Assembly: GCA_013141455.1 (NCBI GenBank) | Contig: JABFQW010000029.1 | Location: forward strand, 1 to 64,000 | Origin: Bacteroidales bacterium | GTDB taxonomy: Bacteria; Bacteroidota; Bacteroidia; Bacteroidales; F082 | Direction of reading: 5' to 3' | Length of the DNA: 64,000 bases | In this document: positions 1-9,440 of the stretch, piece by piece | How positions within the stretch are numbered: the stretch's first letter is position 1 | How the letters are laid out: each line of letters begins with the position of its first letter | Translations under genes and position numbers: made by a program | Notes under the pieces: generated by a model | The model's database searches: none | Told to the model about the DNA's origin: nothing | The model's input: the letters and a program-made list of their open reading frames with translations, nothing else

Positions 1-885
1 CTCCCTTATTTGCCAAAAAAAATTGTCTGGATTTTTTCGAAACGATATATCGCCGGAAAATCGATTCAGGATGCCATTGATGCCAGCCGTAAATTGAACA
101 AGGAAGGTGCCATGGTTACCATTGACCTGTTAGGTGAATTTATCACTGAACTCAGCCAGGCCGAAAAAAACAGGGAAATCTACCTCGATATCATCGAAAC
201 CATCGAAAAAGGTGGCATTGACGCAAACTATTCGTTGAAACCTACCATGTTCGGATTATTGATCGATAAGGAGGTTGCATATCAGAATATTCGCGAGATT
301 GTTGCCAAAGCGGCGTTCCACGATAATTTCGTGCGAATCGATATGGAAGATTCGCAATGTGTTGATCTGGAAATCGAACTTTTCAGGAAATTGAAAGCCG
401 AATTTCCGAAGAATGTTGGTTTGGTGTTGCAAGCCTATCTGAAACGCACCAAAGACGACATCAGGAATATGTTAAATATTCATAATGAAATCGTTCCGGT
501 AAATTACCGGCTGTGCAAGGGAATTTATGTTGAACCTGAAAAGATAGCCTACAAGAGATATGATGAGATAAACGCGCATTATCTTGAAGATCTTGAATAT
601 ATGATTCAAAATGGCATTTATCCATCCATTGCAACCCATGATAAATCGCTGGTTGAAGGAGCCTTTAAGTTGATCGAAAAGTATAAACTGACCAAAAACA
701 GGTATGAATTCCAGATGCTCTATGGCGTTACACCTCAATTGCGTCAGTCGATCATCGAAAAAGGCCACCGTATCCGCATCTACGTACCATTTGGCGAACA
801 ATGGTTTGCCTACTCAACCCGAAGGCTGAAAGAAAATCCGGCTATGGCTATGGATATTATCAAGGCATTGTTTGTCAGGGGATAA
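1..885 (+). CDS. Proline dehydrogenase (monofunctional, 5' end cut by window edge)
   Basis: FAD-dependent oxidation of proline to pyrroline-5-carboxylate, the first step of proline catabolism. The frame is open from base 1, so the true start lies outside; the TTG at 10 is probably internal because the preceding codons (LPYLPKK) fit the family. Family blocks visible: TIDLLGEF near the first barrel strand, RIDMEDS, LVLQAYLKRT, YRLCKGIY, ATHD, and the C-terminal YVPFGEQWFAYSTRRLKENP, whose Arg-Arg-x-x-Glu-type segment binds the proline carboxylate in this family. About 295 residues are visible, which suits the short single-domain enzyme rather than bifunctional PutA. A strong terminator follows. 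Confidence 0.93.
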   Translation, partial: LPYLPKKIVWIFSKRYIAGKSIQDAIDASRKLNKEGAMVTIDLLGEFITELSQAEKNREIYLDIIETIEKGGIDANYSLKPTMFGLLIDKEVAYQNIREIVAKAAFHDNFVRIDMEDSQCVDLEIELFRKLKAEFPKNVGLVLQAYLKRTKDDIRNMLNIHNEIVPVNYRLCKGIYVEPEKIAYKRYDEINAHYLEDLEYMIQNGIYPSIATHDKSLVEGAFKLIEKYKLTKNRYEFQMLYGVTPQLRQSIIEKGHRIRIYVPFGEQWFAYSTRRLKENPAMAMDIIKALFVRG

Positions 886-904
886 TAAAAAATTTACAGT
901 TAGC

Positions 905-932
905 AAAAATGGCCGGTTAACCGGCCATTTTT
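905..932 (+). terminator. Rho-independent terminator after proline dehydrogenase
   Basis: A perfect inverted repeat (arms ATGGCCGGTT / AACCGGCCAT) flanked by A and T runs lies 20 nt after the stop codon. It is symmetric, so it could also act on the other strand. Confidence 0.85.
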
Positions 933-1004
933 GTTTTTAATAATCAGAAACCATGCAAATAGAGGGCTTGGCGCTATGCCCGTATTTATTTCTATTATTT
1001 GTAT

Positions 1005-1012
1005 TACCTTTG
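1005..1012 (+). promoter_or_regulatory. Bacteroidota -7 element (TACCTTTG)
   Basis: TACCTTTG matches the Bacteroidota TAnnTTTG -7 consensus and lies 37 nt before the ATG of the glycogen-synthase-like gene. No convincing -33 TTG at the usual spacing is visible. Confidence 0.5.
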
Positions 1013-1049
1013 CAAAATATTTTAACATTCAGTTCATAACACGACTATA

Positions 1050-1862
1050 ATGGAAAAAGCACGCGTTCTTTTTGTTCAGCAAACCATCATGCCATACCTG
1101 AAAGAAACTCACATGAGTAAAATAGGCCGCTATTTGCCTCAGGGGATTCAGGAAAGAGGAAAAGAAATCAGGACATTTATGCCACGTTTTGGCAGCATAA
1201 ACGAACGAAGAAACCAACTCCACGAAGTGATTCGTTTATCGGGCATGAACTTGATTATCAACGACACCGACCATCCGCTCATTATTAAAGTAGCCTCCAT
1301 TCAGCAAGCAAGGATGCAGATTTACTTTATTGATAACGAGGATTTTTTTCAGCGGAAATTTACCATAAAAGATAAGGCAGGCAGGTTTTACGAAGACAAT
1401 GATGAAAGGGCAATTTTCTTTTCAAGAGGTGTGCTCGAAACTGTGAAAAAATTAGGTTGGGGTCCCGATATTGTACATTGCCACGGCTGGATGTCGAATT
1501 TAGTTCCGCTTTACGTGAAAAGGGCTTACAAAGATAATCCGCTCTTCAGCGACTCAAAAGTGATTTACTCGTTGTATGACGACGATTTTAAAGATACGTT
1601 CAATGCTGACTATGAGAAAAAACTTAAACTGCCCGGAATCACTGCAAAAGACCTCAAATACTATAAGAGCGCTAATTACGTTAACATCACCAAATCTGCC
1701 ATCGATAATTCAGATGGGATAATCATAGGAAGTGAGAAAATTAATGCAGAAATCATGGAGCATCTTGCCACGTATAAGAAACCGATTCTCGAATACCAGG
1801 GAAAAGATACTTACATCGATGCATACAATGAATTCTACAATAAGATTCTCGGAAAAAAATAA
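1050..1862 (+). CDS. Glycogen/starch synthase catalytic-domain (GT5 N-terminal half) protein
   Basis: 270-residue protein matching only the N-terminal Rossmann half of GT5 glycogen synthases: MEKARVLFVQQ start, PYLKETHMSKIGRYLPQGIQERGKEIRTFMPRFG, then GPDIVHCHGWMSNLVPLY, the usual acceptor/ADP-glucose domain signature. A full GT-B synthase has about 480 residues, and the nucleotide-sugar-binding C-terminal half is absent. The frame is clean and ends naturally at a stop, so this is a short family form rather than visible decay. It precedes a DUF4270 lipoprotein and glmS, an order I associate with Bacteroidota. Whether it is catalytic cannot be told from sequence. Confidence 0.8.
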   Translation: MEKARVLFVQQTIMPYLKETHMSKIGRYLPQGIQERGKEIRTFMPRFGSINERRNQLHEVIRLSGMNLIINDTDHPLIIKVASIQQARMQIYFIDNEDFFQRKFTIKDKAGRFYEDNDERAIFFSRGVLETVKKLGWGPDIVHCHGWMSNLVPLYVKRAYKDNPLFSDSKVIYSLYDDDFKDTFNADYEKKLKLPGITAKDLKYYKSANYVNITKSAIDNSDGIIIGSEKINAEIMEHLATYKKPILEYQGKDTYIDAYNEFYNKILGKK

Positions 1863-1888
1863 TCTCTTAACCGTAAAAATCAATCCCA

Positions 1889-3235
1889 TTGAAAAGCACA
1901 TCAACTTATTACACGAGAATTATTGCATTGTCGTTGATAATATCCGTGTTCATCCTTATTTCGTGCAATAAAAAACCGGCACGTATTGGCGATGGCATCC
2001 AACCCGACCAAAACCTGCTCAGTGTTTCATTCTCCGATGCAACGAATATCGTAGCCTATAGTTCAATTGAAGATTCGATTCGAACCGATGCAACTACCGA
2101 AATGCTTCTCGGGAGTATTGCCGACCCAACTTTTGGCACTTCAGTCGCCGGCTTTTATACACAATTCAGGTTATCGACCAATGGCCATACCTTTGGTGAT
2201 AATCCGGTCGCCGACTCAATGGTGTTGCGACTCGCCTACAAAACTGCCTATGGCGATACACTCACCCAACAAACGGTGCATGTTTATGAATTACTTGAAG
2301 ACCTTTTTGTAGATTCAAGTTATTATTCAAACTCTGTCAAACAAACATCAGCAACTGATCTGGCAAATTTCAGTTTCAAACCTGAGCCAAACACACCTTT
2401 CGCGTATGATGGCGACACTTTACCCATGATCTGCCTGAAGTTGAGCGATATTTCAACCGGACTTATGGATAGGTTGATTCACGCTGACAGCACAGATCTT
2501 GATTCAAATGTTAGCTTCCAAAAATTCTTTAAAGGATTATATATTGTTGCCGACCCGGTGGCCTCAGGCGGGGCAGTCTCCTATTTCTCACTCACAAGTA
2601 CAAACTCTTTTCTTACCTTGTATTATAAAAACGATGAAGAAGACTCGTTGTCCTATACATTTTTTGTAACCTCAAATGACGAGCATTATAATGTATTTAA
2701 CCATAATAATTATCAAAACGCCGATCCTGCATTCATCGGTCAGGTTGTTCAAAAAGACACCCTGTTAGGCACCTCGAAACTTTATATGGAAGGTATGGGA
2801 GGTGTAAAAACACGGATACGTTTTCCAAATCTCGCTGATTATCCTGAATTTGCCGGTAAAAAGGTTGTTATCAACGAGGCCAAGTTATTCCTCACCGGGG
2901 TCGAAACTCCAACGGTTTACAGCGCACCTTCGCAATTGGCGTTGGTTAATGATGATGGTGACGGAACCTATTCAGTGCTGGATGACCAGCTTGAAGGTTC
3001 TTCCTATTTTGGCGGGACATATAAATCATCAGTGAATGAATATCAGTTCCGACTCACGAGGTATATCCAGGATATGCTGTTGAATGGCAAAGGACGGGAT
3101 GATCATGGCCTGTTGTTGTTCATAATCGGAGCATCGGGCAAAGCTGACAGATGGGTTTTTAACGGAACCAATCCATCTGAAGATACCCTGAAACCATTGC
3201 GGTTGCAGGTAGTTTATTCCGTATTGAACGAATAA
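1889..3235 (+). CDS. DUF4270 family lipoprotein
   Basis: 448-residue secreted lipoprotein. The N-terminus has a hydrophobic stretch ending in a lipobox (ILISC, Cys about residue 26), followed by CNKKPARIGDGIQPDQNLL, typical of DUF4270. The body is beta-rich, with family-like motifs such as SIRTDATTEMLLGSIADPTFG near the N-terminus and a C-terminal NEYQFRLTRYIQDMLLNG block. It begins 26 nt after the GT5-like gene and lies 60 nt before glmS, so these may be cotranscribed. Function is unknown; outer-membrane or surface anchoring is inferred from the lipobox. Confidence 0.82.
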   Translation: MKSTSTYYTRIIALSLIISVFILISCNKKPARIGDGIQPDQNLLSVSFSDATNIVAYSSIEDSIRTDATTEMLLGSIADPTFGTSVAGFYTQFRLSTNGHTFGDNPVADSMVLRLAYKTAYGDTLTQQTVHVYELLEDLFVDSSYYSNSVKQTSATDLANFSFKPEPNTPFAYDGDTLPMICLKLSDISTGLMDRLIHADSTDLDSNVSFQKFFKGLYIVADPVASGGAVSYFSLTSTNSFLTLYYKNDEEDSLSYTFFVTSNDEHYNVFNHNNYQNADPAFIGQVVQKDTLLGTSKLYMEGMGGVKTRIRFPNLADYPEFAGKKVVINEAKLFLTGVETPTVYSAPSQLALVNDDGDGTYSVLDDQLEGSSYFGGTYKSSVNEYQFRLTRYIQDMLLNGKGRDDHGLLLFIIGASGKADRWVFNGTNPSEDTLKPLRLQVVYSVLNE

Positions 3236-3295
3236 GGATTATTTTGCTAATTTTACGCCCGAAAAACAAATATACCAATCAATAAAATTTAGACT

Positions 3296-5134
3296 ATGTG
3301 CGGAATTGTAGCATATGTGGGTCCACAGCAAGCCTATCCCATTCTTATCAAAGGATTAAAACGACTCGAATACAGAGGTTACGACAGTGCAGGCATTGCA
3401 TTGCTGAATTCAAAATTAAATATCTTTAAAACAAAAGGCAAAGTATCTGAACTTGAGAAATTGGTGAAAGATGCCGACCTTCGCGGAACCATTGGCATTG
3501 CTCATACACGTTGGGCTACCCATGGCGAACCAAACAACGAAAATGCCCACCCTCATTTTTCCCAATCGAAGAGCATTGCACTGATACACAACGGGATAAT
3601 CGAAAATTATGCCTCTTTACGTAAGGAACTCGAATCACGTGGATATGTCTTTCAATCGAGTACCGATACCGAAGTACTCACCAACCTGATCGAAGACATC
3701 CAGATAAATGAAGGAGTCGATCTGCTTGAAGCAGTCAGAATAGCACTGAATCAGGTGATTGGCGCCTACGCTATTGTGGTGATGTCGCATGACGATAACG
3801 ATACCCTGATCGCAGCACGCAAAGGCAGTCCGCTCGTTATCGGCATTGGAATTGACGAATATTTTGTTGCTTCAGATGCATCACCGATTATTGAATACAC
3901 CAAAAATGTTGTATATCTTGATAACGAAGAAGTTGCACTTATACGGCGCAACAAGGACCTGAAAATAAAGACGATCCGGAATAAGGATAAAACGCCGTAT
4001 ATTCAGGAACTTGAGATGAACCTCGACGCACTTGAAAAAGGTGGTTATGAGCATTTTATGCTTAAAGAGATTCACGAACAACCCCATTCGATTCAGGATA
4101 GCATGCGTGGACGGCTTCATGCTGAACTTGGTGCAATAACCTTGGGTGGTATCCTCGATTATGAACAAAAACTGATCAACGCAAGCAAAATCACGATTGT
4201 TGCCTGTGGAACATCATGGCATGCAGGATTGGTTGGCGAATATCTGTTTGAAGATTTGGCGCGTATTCCGGTTGAAGTAGAGTACGCATCGGAATTCCGT
4301 TACCGCAATCCGATCATCTGCGAAAAGGATATTATCATCGCCATATCGCAGTCGGGCGAAACAGCCGACACTCTCGCGGCCATCGAATTGGCAAAATCGA
4401 AAGGCGCCACCATACTCGGAATCTGTAATGTGGTTGGATCGTCAATCGCACGCGTTACACATGCCGGCATCTACACCCATGCCGGACCTGAAATTGGTGT
4501 TGCATCGACCAAAGCATTTACATCACAGGTTGCTGTGCTCACTTTGATGGCACTGCGTTTGGCACAACTCAAAGGAACCATTCCCAAAACCAGGTTTAAC
4601 CAGTTACTTAACGAACTTGAGTTGATTCCCGAGAAAGTTCAGCAGACACTTAAAGGCAGCAAAAAAGTACTTGAAATTGCTGAAAAATTTAAAGATGTAC
4701 GTAACTTCCTTTACCTTGGCCGGGGCTACAATTTCCCGGTTGCCCTCGAAGGCGCACTGAAGCTGAAAGAAATATCCTATATCCATGCCGAGGGATATCC
4801 TGCCGCAGAGATGAAACATGGCCCTATCGCGTTGATCGACGAACAGATGCCTGTTGTGGTGATTGCCACCAACAAAGGCACCTACGAAAAAGTAATAAGT
4901 AATATACAGGAAGTTAAAGCCAGAAAAGGCGTAGTTATCGCGATTGTAACCGAAGGTGACCTTGCCGTGAAAGGTATGGCCGATTACACCATCGAGATTC
5001 CTGAGACTGAAGAAATGTTTGTGCCCTTACTGGCTACCATTCCCCTGCAAAAACTCTCGTACCATATCGCCGTGATGCGTGGCTGTAATGTTGACCAACC
5101 TCGAAATCTGGCTAAATCCGTAACTGTGGAATAA
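3296..5134 (+). CDS. glmS: Glutamine--fructose-6-phosphate aminotransferase (isomerizing)
   Basis: Makes glucosamine-6-phosphate from fructose-6-phosphate and glutamine, the entry to peptidoglycan and LPS amino-sugars; cytosolic. 612 residues, the normal length. Class-II glutaminase domain first: Met-Cys-Gly-Ile with nucleophile Cys2, then HTRWATHGEP and NGIIENY. Two SIS domains follow: TIVACGTSWHAG, AISQSGETADT and STKAFTSQV in the first, then GRGYNFPVALEGALKLKE and AAEMKHGPIAL in the second; the C-terminus NLAKSVTVE is canonical. No glmS ribozyme-like region is seen in the 60-nt leader. Confidence 0.98.
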   Translation: MCGIVAYVGPQQAYPILIKGLKRLEYRGYDSAGIALLNSKLNIFKTKGKVSELEKLVKDADLRGTIGIAHTRWATHGEPNNENAHPHFSQSKSIALIHNGIIENYASLRKELESRGYVFQSSTDTEVLTNLIEDIQINEGVDLLEAVRIALNQVIGAYAIVVMSHDDNDTLIAARKGSPLVIGIGIDEYFVASDASPIIEYTKNVVYLDNEEVALIRRNKDLKIKTIRNKDKTPYIQELEMNLDALEKGGYEHFMLKEIHEQPHSIQDSMRGRLHAELGAITLGGILDYEQKLINASKITIVACGTSWHAGLVGEYLFEDLARIPVEVEYASEFRYRNPIICEKDIIIAISQSGETADTLAAIELAKSKGATILGICNVVGSSIARVTHAGIYTHAGPEIGVASTKAFTSQVAVLTLMALRLAQLKGTIPKTRFNQLLNELELIPEKVQQTLKGSKKVLEIAEKFKDVRNFLYLGRGYNFPVALEGALKLKEISYIHAEGYPAAEMKHGPIALIDEQMPVVVIATNKGTYEKVISNIQEVKARKGVVIAIVTEGDLAVKGMADYTIEIPETEEMFVPLLATIPLQKLSYHIAVMRGCNVDQPRNLAKSVTVE

Positions 5135-5151
5135 TTTTTACGCGATATATT

Positions 5152-5186
5152 AAAAGGGCTGCAATCCATGGATTGCAGCCCTTTTT
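5152..5186. terminator. Bidirectional terminator between glmS and sodB
   Basis: Near-perfect palindrome (arms AAAGGGCTGCAATCC / GGATTGCAGCCCTTT) with flanking A/T runs between the convergent glmS and superoxide dismutase genes; suited to terminate both. Confidence 0.88.
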
Positions 5187-5205
5187 CATTTTAAATTCCG
5201 GCTTT

Positions 5206-5784
5206 CTAAACATAAAGCCCTTCCGGCGTTTCCCAATTTACAAGTTTCCAGAAATCTTCGATATAAGCAGGGCGAAGGTTACGTTTGTCGATATAATACG
5301 CATGTTCCCAAACATCAATGGTCAACAGTGGTGTCAGCGCGTGTTTTAACGGGTTGCCTGCATTACTTTCTTTCGTTATATGAAGCAATCCCGAACTATC
5401 TTTCGAAAGCCAAACCCATCCGGCGCCAAATAGAGTTGCAGCAGCCGTTGTAAATTGTTCTTTAAATGCATCGAATGATCCAAAATCACGTACAATTGCT
5501 TCCAATAGCTTGCCACCGGCTTGTCCGCCTCCTTTTGGACTTAAACATTTCCAATAGAAGGAGTGATTCCAAACCTGGGCACCATTATTGTATATCCCGC
5601 CATCCGATTTACTGACAATTTCGTCGAGGCTGGCATGCTCAAATTCAGTTCCCACAATAAGTTTATTCAGGTTCGTGAGATAGGCATTGTGGTGTTTTCC
5701 ATAATGATAATCAATGGTCTCCTTCGAGATAAATGGCTCAAGGGCATCGGATGCGTAAGGCAATGCTGGTAATTCGAACGACAT
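5206..5784 (-). CDS. sodB: Superoxide dismutase, iron type
   Basis: Dismutates superoxide in the cytosol. 192 residues, full length. Metal ligands of the Fe/Mn family are present: His27 in YHYGKHH, His in VWNHSFYW, and Asp/His in DVWEHAYYID. The NNGAQVWNH context with Gln two residues before the Asn-His pair is the arrangement of iron-type enzymes; cambialistic use cannot be excluded. Monocistronic: it converges on glmS across a terminator and has its own -33/-7 promoter upstream. Confidence 0.96.
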   Translation of the reverse strand: MSFELPALPYASDALEPFISKETIDYHYGKHHNAYLTNLNKLIVGTEFEHASLDEIVSKSDGGIYNNGAQVWNHSFYWKCLSPKGGGQAGGKLLEAIVRDFGSFDAFKEQFTTAAATLFGAGWVWLSKDSSGLLHITKESNAGNPLKHALTPLLTIDVWEHAYYIDKRNLRPAYIEDFWKLVNWETPEGLYV

Positions 5785-5819
5785 GGCTATAATTTTTTAG
5801 GTTAAATAATTTGTTTGTG

Positions 5820-5851
5820 CAAAATTAATCTATTGATCAGTGAAGTGCAAA
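5820..5851 (-). promoter_or_regulatory. sodB promoter (TTTG-N20-TAATTTTG)
   Basis: On the minus strand a -33 TTTG (5851-5848) and a -7 TAATTTTG (5827-5820), separated by 20 nt, fit the Bacteroidota vegetative consensus. The inferred start is roughly 30 nt before the sodB ATG at 5784. Confidence 0.65.
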
Positions 5852-5900
5852 CAGGAATCAGTAAATAACTCTGATCCTGTAAAAACTGTGCTCCGATGCT

Positions 5901-6620
5901 TCAATTACCGCCGTTTACAACGAGTTTAAAACCAATCCCATGCACGTTCATCAGATCGATACGTGGGTCATTCTTAAAAAACTTGCGCAATTTGGTGATA
6001 TAAACATCCATCGAACGGGCATTGAAATAGCTGTCGTCGAACCAGATTTTATTGAGGGCGACCGACCGGTCGAGCACATGGTTCATGTTTTCGCACAATA
6101 ACCTGAGTAATTCGGCCTCCTTCGAGGTGAGTTTGTTTTCGTCATCCGGGCCAGTGAGTATCTGCCGGTTATAATCGAAACTATACTGACCAATCTGGAA
6201 AACTGTGGCACGTACAGTATCTTCGGCCGATCTGCGGATAATGGCTTTCATACGCATAAGCAGTTCTTCCATACTGAATGGTTTGCTTAGGTAATCATCG
6301 GCGCCGAGTTCAAAACCCTTGATTTTGTCTTCCTGCATCGATTTTGCCGTAAGAAAAAGCAAAGGTACTTTTTTGTCGAGTTTCCGTATCTCTTTCGCCA
6401 GGGCAAATCCATCCATCACAGGCATCATCACATCGAGGATACAGAAGTTGAAATCTTCACGCTTAAATTTCTCCATGGCTTCCTGACCATTCACACACAA
6501 TTCGGTGGGGAATCCCTTGGCTTCAAGATAGGCTTTAAGAATGGTTCCGAGATTTTTATCATCTTCGGCCAGCAGTACTTTCGTTATTTGTTCCATGTTT
6601 TCAGTTTTATTGTTTCCCAT
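5901..6620 (-). CDS. rprY: Response regulator, OmpR/PhoB type (RprY-like)
   Basis: Receiver domain (acidic LLAEDD pocket, phospho-acceptor Asp63 in CILDVMMP, LFLTAKS Thr, Lys in LSKPFSMEE) followed by a winged-helix DNA-binding domain (LTSKEAELLRLLCEN, SYFNARSMDVYITKLRK). It closely resembles RprY of Bacteroides. From the first Met (6620) it overlaps the kinase gene by 14 nt; the Met at codon 9 (6596) is an equally plausible start and would leave a 10-nt gap. Cotranscribed with, and downstream of, its kinase. Confidence 0.93.
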   Translation of the reverse strand: MGNNKTENMEQITKVLLAEDDKNLGTILKAYLEAKGFPTELCVNGQEAMEKFKREDFNFCILDVMMPVMDGFALAKEIRKLDKKVPLLFLTAKSMQEDKIKGFELGADDYLSKPFSMEELLMRMKAIIRRSAEDTVRATVFQIGQYSFDYNRQILTGPDDENKLTSKEAELLRLLCENMNHVLDRSVALNKIWFDDSYFNARSMDVYITKLRKFFKNDPRIDLMNVHGIGFKLVVNGGN

Positions 6621-8037
6621 TTAATGGAAGTCTGATATAAAATATTGATCCTTTTTTTAATTCACTGTCAAGACTGATGGTGCCACCGTGTTGCTCAACA
6701 ATGGCTTTTACATAATTCAGCCCGAGTCCGAATCCCTTCACATTGTGTATATTACCTGTCGGAACACGGTACAATTTCTCAAAGATACGACTTTGGTTCG
6801 AGCTGCTGATTCCAATACCATTGTCCTGAACACTAAACTCGATTGCATTGGGAATATTACGGCTTTTTATATCGATCAGCAAATCGTCTTCGCTATATTT
6901 GATGGCGTTATCGATCAGGTTGAGCACCACGTTGGTCATGTGGACGAGATCGCCCGGTATTATATGATCTCCGGCAAGTAATTCGGTGCTTATTTTCCCG
7001 TTTTTCTTATTCGCCTGTAATGTTTTCGAAGAAACACAATCCAATATAATATCGTGAAGATCAATCTTTTCAAGCTTCAGGTTCAGCTGGCCTTTTTCGA
7101 TTACGGCGGATTGTAGAATCTGCTCGGCCATCGTTCCCAGACGTTTGTTTTCTTCATCGATCATACTGATATAGGTAGAGTAGAGCCCTTCCGATTTCTG
7201 AATATCCTTGTCGCGCAAGGCTTCACAGGCTAACCCGATCGTCGATATTGGTGTTTTAAACTCATGTGTCATATTATTGACAAAATCGTTTTTCATTTCC
7301 GAAAGTTTCTTTTGGCGGATGATGGTAAAAATGGTTGCCGAGAAACTGAGTATGATAATGATAACTAAAAATATCGAAATGGCCAGCAAATCCCATAACT
7401 GACTTACCAAAAATCGCTTCTCGAATGGAAAGTAAATCAAAAGCTGATCGGCATAGCGTAACGTTGAAACGGATGGATAGAGTTCATACGCGAAACTATG
7501 CGTGAGTAACTGGTGAGGGAAGCGTCCGGTTTTTTGCATCACCATGGCATTACGTGTCGGGCTGAAAACCCCAAATTCGAACTGTGTGGTGACACCATGC
7601 TTTTTCAATTCTGATCCGATCATCGAATCGATACGGGCCGGCTCTAATGGAATACCTTCGTTGCTAACATTTTTATAACCGAAAATCATCTCCTGAATCA
7701 TCTCCTGTGCCATGGTCGAACGGCTTACAAAATCCTGGTATTCATCCTGTGTCATAGGGATCTGTAATTCCTTCGACATCGATTGGTTAACCGAATCCCA
7801 GGCCGAAATAAGGTTTGTGCGTGCATTGGCTAATTTCAGGTGCTGCTCATACTGACGTTGCATCTCTTCTTTCTCGAGTGTGAGTACAACATGACTCATC
7901 GACTGGTTCACATCCCGTACAAATGTTGCCTCCTTAACCTTTATCGCATCACCTATCCAATACACCTGTATGCCCATCAAACCCAACAATGCTATGGACA
8001 TCACCACAATAATCGTAATAATCAACCTCCTGTTCAT
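6607..8037 (-). CDS. rprX: Sensor histidine kinase (RprX-like)
   Basis: 476-residue membrane kinase. Transmembrane helix about residues 6-26, an extracytoplasmic sensing region of about 185 residues, second helix about 214-240, then HisKA with phospho-acceptor His258 in MTHEFKTPIST, and the HATPase with N box (NLIDNAIKYSED), G1 box (DNGIGIS) and G2 box (GFGLGLNYV). Partner of the overlapping regulator gene. The sensed signal is not deducible; RprX/RprY in Bacteroides has been linked to envelope and antibiotic-response phenotypes. Confidence 0.93.
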   Translation of the reverse strand: MNRRLIITIIVVMSIALLGLMGIQVYWIGDAIKVKEATFVRDVNQSMSHVVLTLEKEEMQRQYEQHLKLANARTNLISAWDSVNQSMSKELQIPMTQDEYQDFVSRSTMAQEMIQEMIFGYKNVSNEGIPLEPARIDSMIGSELKKHGVTTQFEFGVFSPTRNAMVMQKTGRFPHQLLTHSFAYELYPSVSTLRYADQLLIYFPFEKRFLVSQLWDLLAISIFLVIIIILSFSATIFTIIRQKKLSEMKNDFVNNMTHEFKTPISTIGLACEALRDKDIQKSEGLYSTYISMIDEENKRLGTMAEQILQSAVIEKGQLNLKLEKIDLHDIILDCVSSKTLQANKKNGKISTELLAGDHIIPGDLVHMTNVVLNLIDNAIKYSEDDLLIDIKSRNIPNAIEFSVQDNGIGISSSNQSRIFEKLYRVPTGNIHNVKGFGLGLNYVKAIVEQHGGTISLDSELKKGSIFYIRLPLNGKQ

Positions 8038-8134
8038 GGAGGCAAATTTATCTATTATATATATGGTTTACAGATAATTAACATATCTTAACAACTGTTA
8101 AACTTCCTTAACAGTCGTCACCTCAAATCTGATT

Positions 8135-8274
8135 TACCTTTGCCTCAGTTCTTTTATCTCAATAATGTGGATTTGACCAACGTTTATGTATTTCATTGTG
8201 CGTTAAATAGATTTTCATAAATTTTTGGTTTTTGGTTCAGTGAGGCGGTTTTTGGTTAACCGCCTCTTTTTTTT
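8135..8274 (+). ncRNA. Candidate small RNA or attenuated leader
   Basis: In the 456-nt gap between the rprX start and the MOSC gene, a -7-like TACCTTTG (8135-8142) is followed about 100 nt later by a strong intrinsic terminator (GAGGCGGTT 8242-8250 / AACCGCCTC 8258-8266, then eight T). No ORF of note lies between. This could be a ~120-nt small RNA or a terminated leader of the MOSC gene. The -33 element is weak, so the promoter is uncertain. Nothing else is seen between 8275 and 8493. Confidence 0.35.
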
Positions 8275-8493
8275 GGCTCAACCTGAATTCAGTCACTTCA
8301 ATATCAACACTGTTCATGCCCGGGCAACCACAATTTATTCTCCTGATATTTTCGTAATTTCGCCCGTGATTAATCTCAAAATTCAAATAATTTGATTCAA
8401 GGAAAACTCAGGGCAGATCAGTTCTATAATCCGATTACGAAGGATCAATCGAATTATTCAACCGGTAAATGTCTTTCGGATAAAATATAAATT

Positions 8494-8931
8494 ATGGGAC
8501 AGTTAGCAGGAATTGCATATAAAACAGAGAAATACGGAGCCATGATCAGCCTTGAATCGGCGATGGTGGGCACCGGAACCGGGGTTGCTTCAGATTACCG
8601 CGGAATACCGGGCAAACGGCAGGTAACGGTTCTTTCGAAAGAAGCCTTTGAGGCGGCCTGTAACGAAATTCAGGATTCTCTTCCCTGGACAATAAGGCGC
8701 GCAAACCTGATGATCAGCGGGATCGATCTGGAGAACACTACCGGAAAACATCTCAGGATTGGTGAACTTGTGCTCGAAATAACAGGTCAGACAGAGCCTT
8801 GTTTCCGCATGGATGAACAACGCGATGGATTGAAACTGGCGCTGCAGCCTCAATGGCGGGGTGGTGTAACCTGTAGGGTGACCACAGGTGGCACAATAAC
8901 AGTAGGCGACAAGGTTATGCTCGCTGATTAG
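8494..8931 (+). CDS. MOSC domain protein
   Basis: 145-residue MOSC-fold protein (molybdenum cofactor sulfurase C-terminal-like). Landmarks: SDYRGIPGKRQVTVLS, GIDLENTTGKHLRIGE, and the conserved Cys in TEPCFRMDEQ, the position that carries sulfur or ligates molybdenum in MOSC proteins. It stands alone without the N-terminal beta-barrel of YcbX-type proteins, like the short YiiM/MogA-associated forms. Role inferred as sulfur carrier or moco-linked reductase component; no molybdenum genes adjoin it. Confidence 0.85.
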   Translation: MGQLAGIAYKTEKYGAMISLESAMVGTGTGVASDYRGIPGKRQVTVLSKEAFEAACNEIQDSLPWTIRRANLMISGIDLENTTGKHLRIGELVLEITGQTEPCFRMDEQRDGLKLALQPQWRGGVTCRVTTGGTITVGDKVMLAD

Positions 8932-8984
8932 AAATCAATTCGCTTAGCGAAATTATCCACCTTCACTTCTTTAACAATAACTCT

Positions 8985-9440
8985 ATGCGTTATCTCCTGA
9001 TTTTCATTGTTCTTCTACTTTTTGCCTGCAAGCCCGGCAGGGTACCTGACCAATTGATGCCTGCCCGGATAGCCGGACTGTGGAAATCGGAAGGGAATTT
9101 AGTTTTTTATGAGCAATGGGACATTCTGCCCGATTCATCCCTGTCAGGCAGAGGATTCAGTATAAATGGTACAGATACGCTTGTACTCGAAAACCTCCGG
9201 ATCGCGAAACTCAACGACACCTTATATTATTTTGCCACGGTATATAAACAGAACAAAGGCATCGAAATACCATTTAAACTTGTTCATTCAGCTGGCAATC
9301 GCTGGGTATTCGAAAACGCGAAACACGATTATCCTAACCGGATTATTTACCAGTTGGAAAGCGACACGGTACTATTTGCCAGAACCGAAAATATCAGGGG
9401 AAACAAACCCGTTGAATTTCATTTTAAAAGATTGAAATAA
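8985..9440 (+). CDS. Small lipoprotein, DUF6265-like
   Basis: 151 residues with a signal peptide and lipobox (LLFAC, Cys about 15). The mature part has the pattern IAGLWKSEGNLVFYEQW and a C-terminal WVFENAKHDYPNRIIY, which resembles DUF6265 lipocalin-like small proteins; family assignment is by eye. The stop codon overlaps the ATG of the nitroreductase gene by one base (TAATG), implying translational coupling. Confidence 0.65.
   Translation: MRYLLIFIVLLLFACKPGRVPDQLMPARIAGLWKSEGNLVFYEQWDILPDSSLSGRGFSINGTDTLVLENLRIAKLNDTLYYFATVYKQNKGIEIPFKLVHSAGNRWVFENAKHDYPNRIIYQLESDTVLFARTENIRGNKPVEFHFKRLK

Noticed and set aside
3236-3295. glmS ribozyme leader
   Set aside because: The leader is only 60 nt and no ribozyme core is recognisable; the element is typical of Firmicutes.
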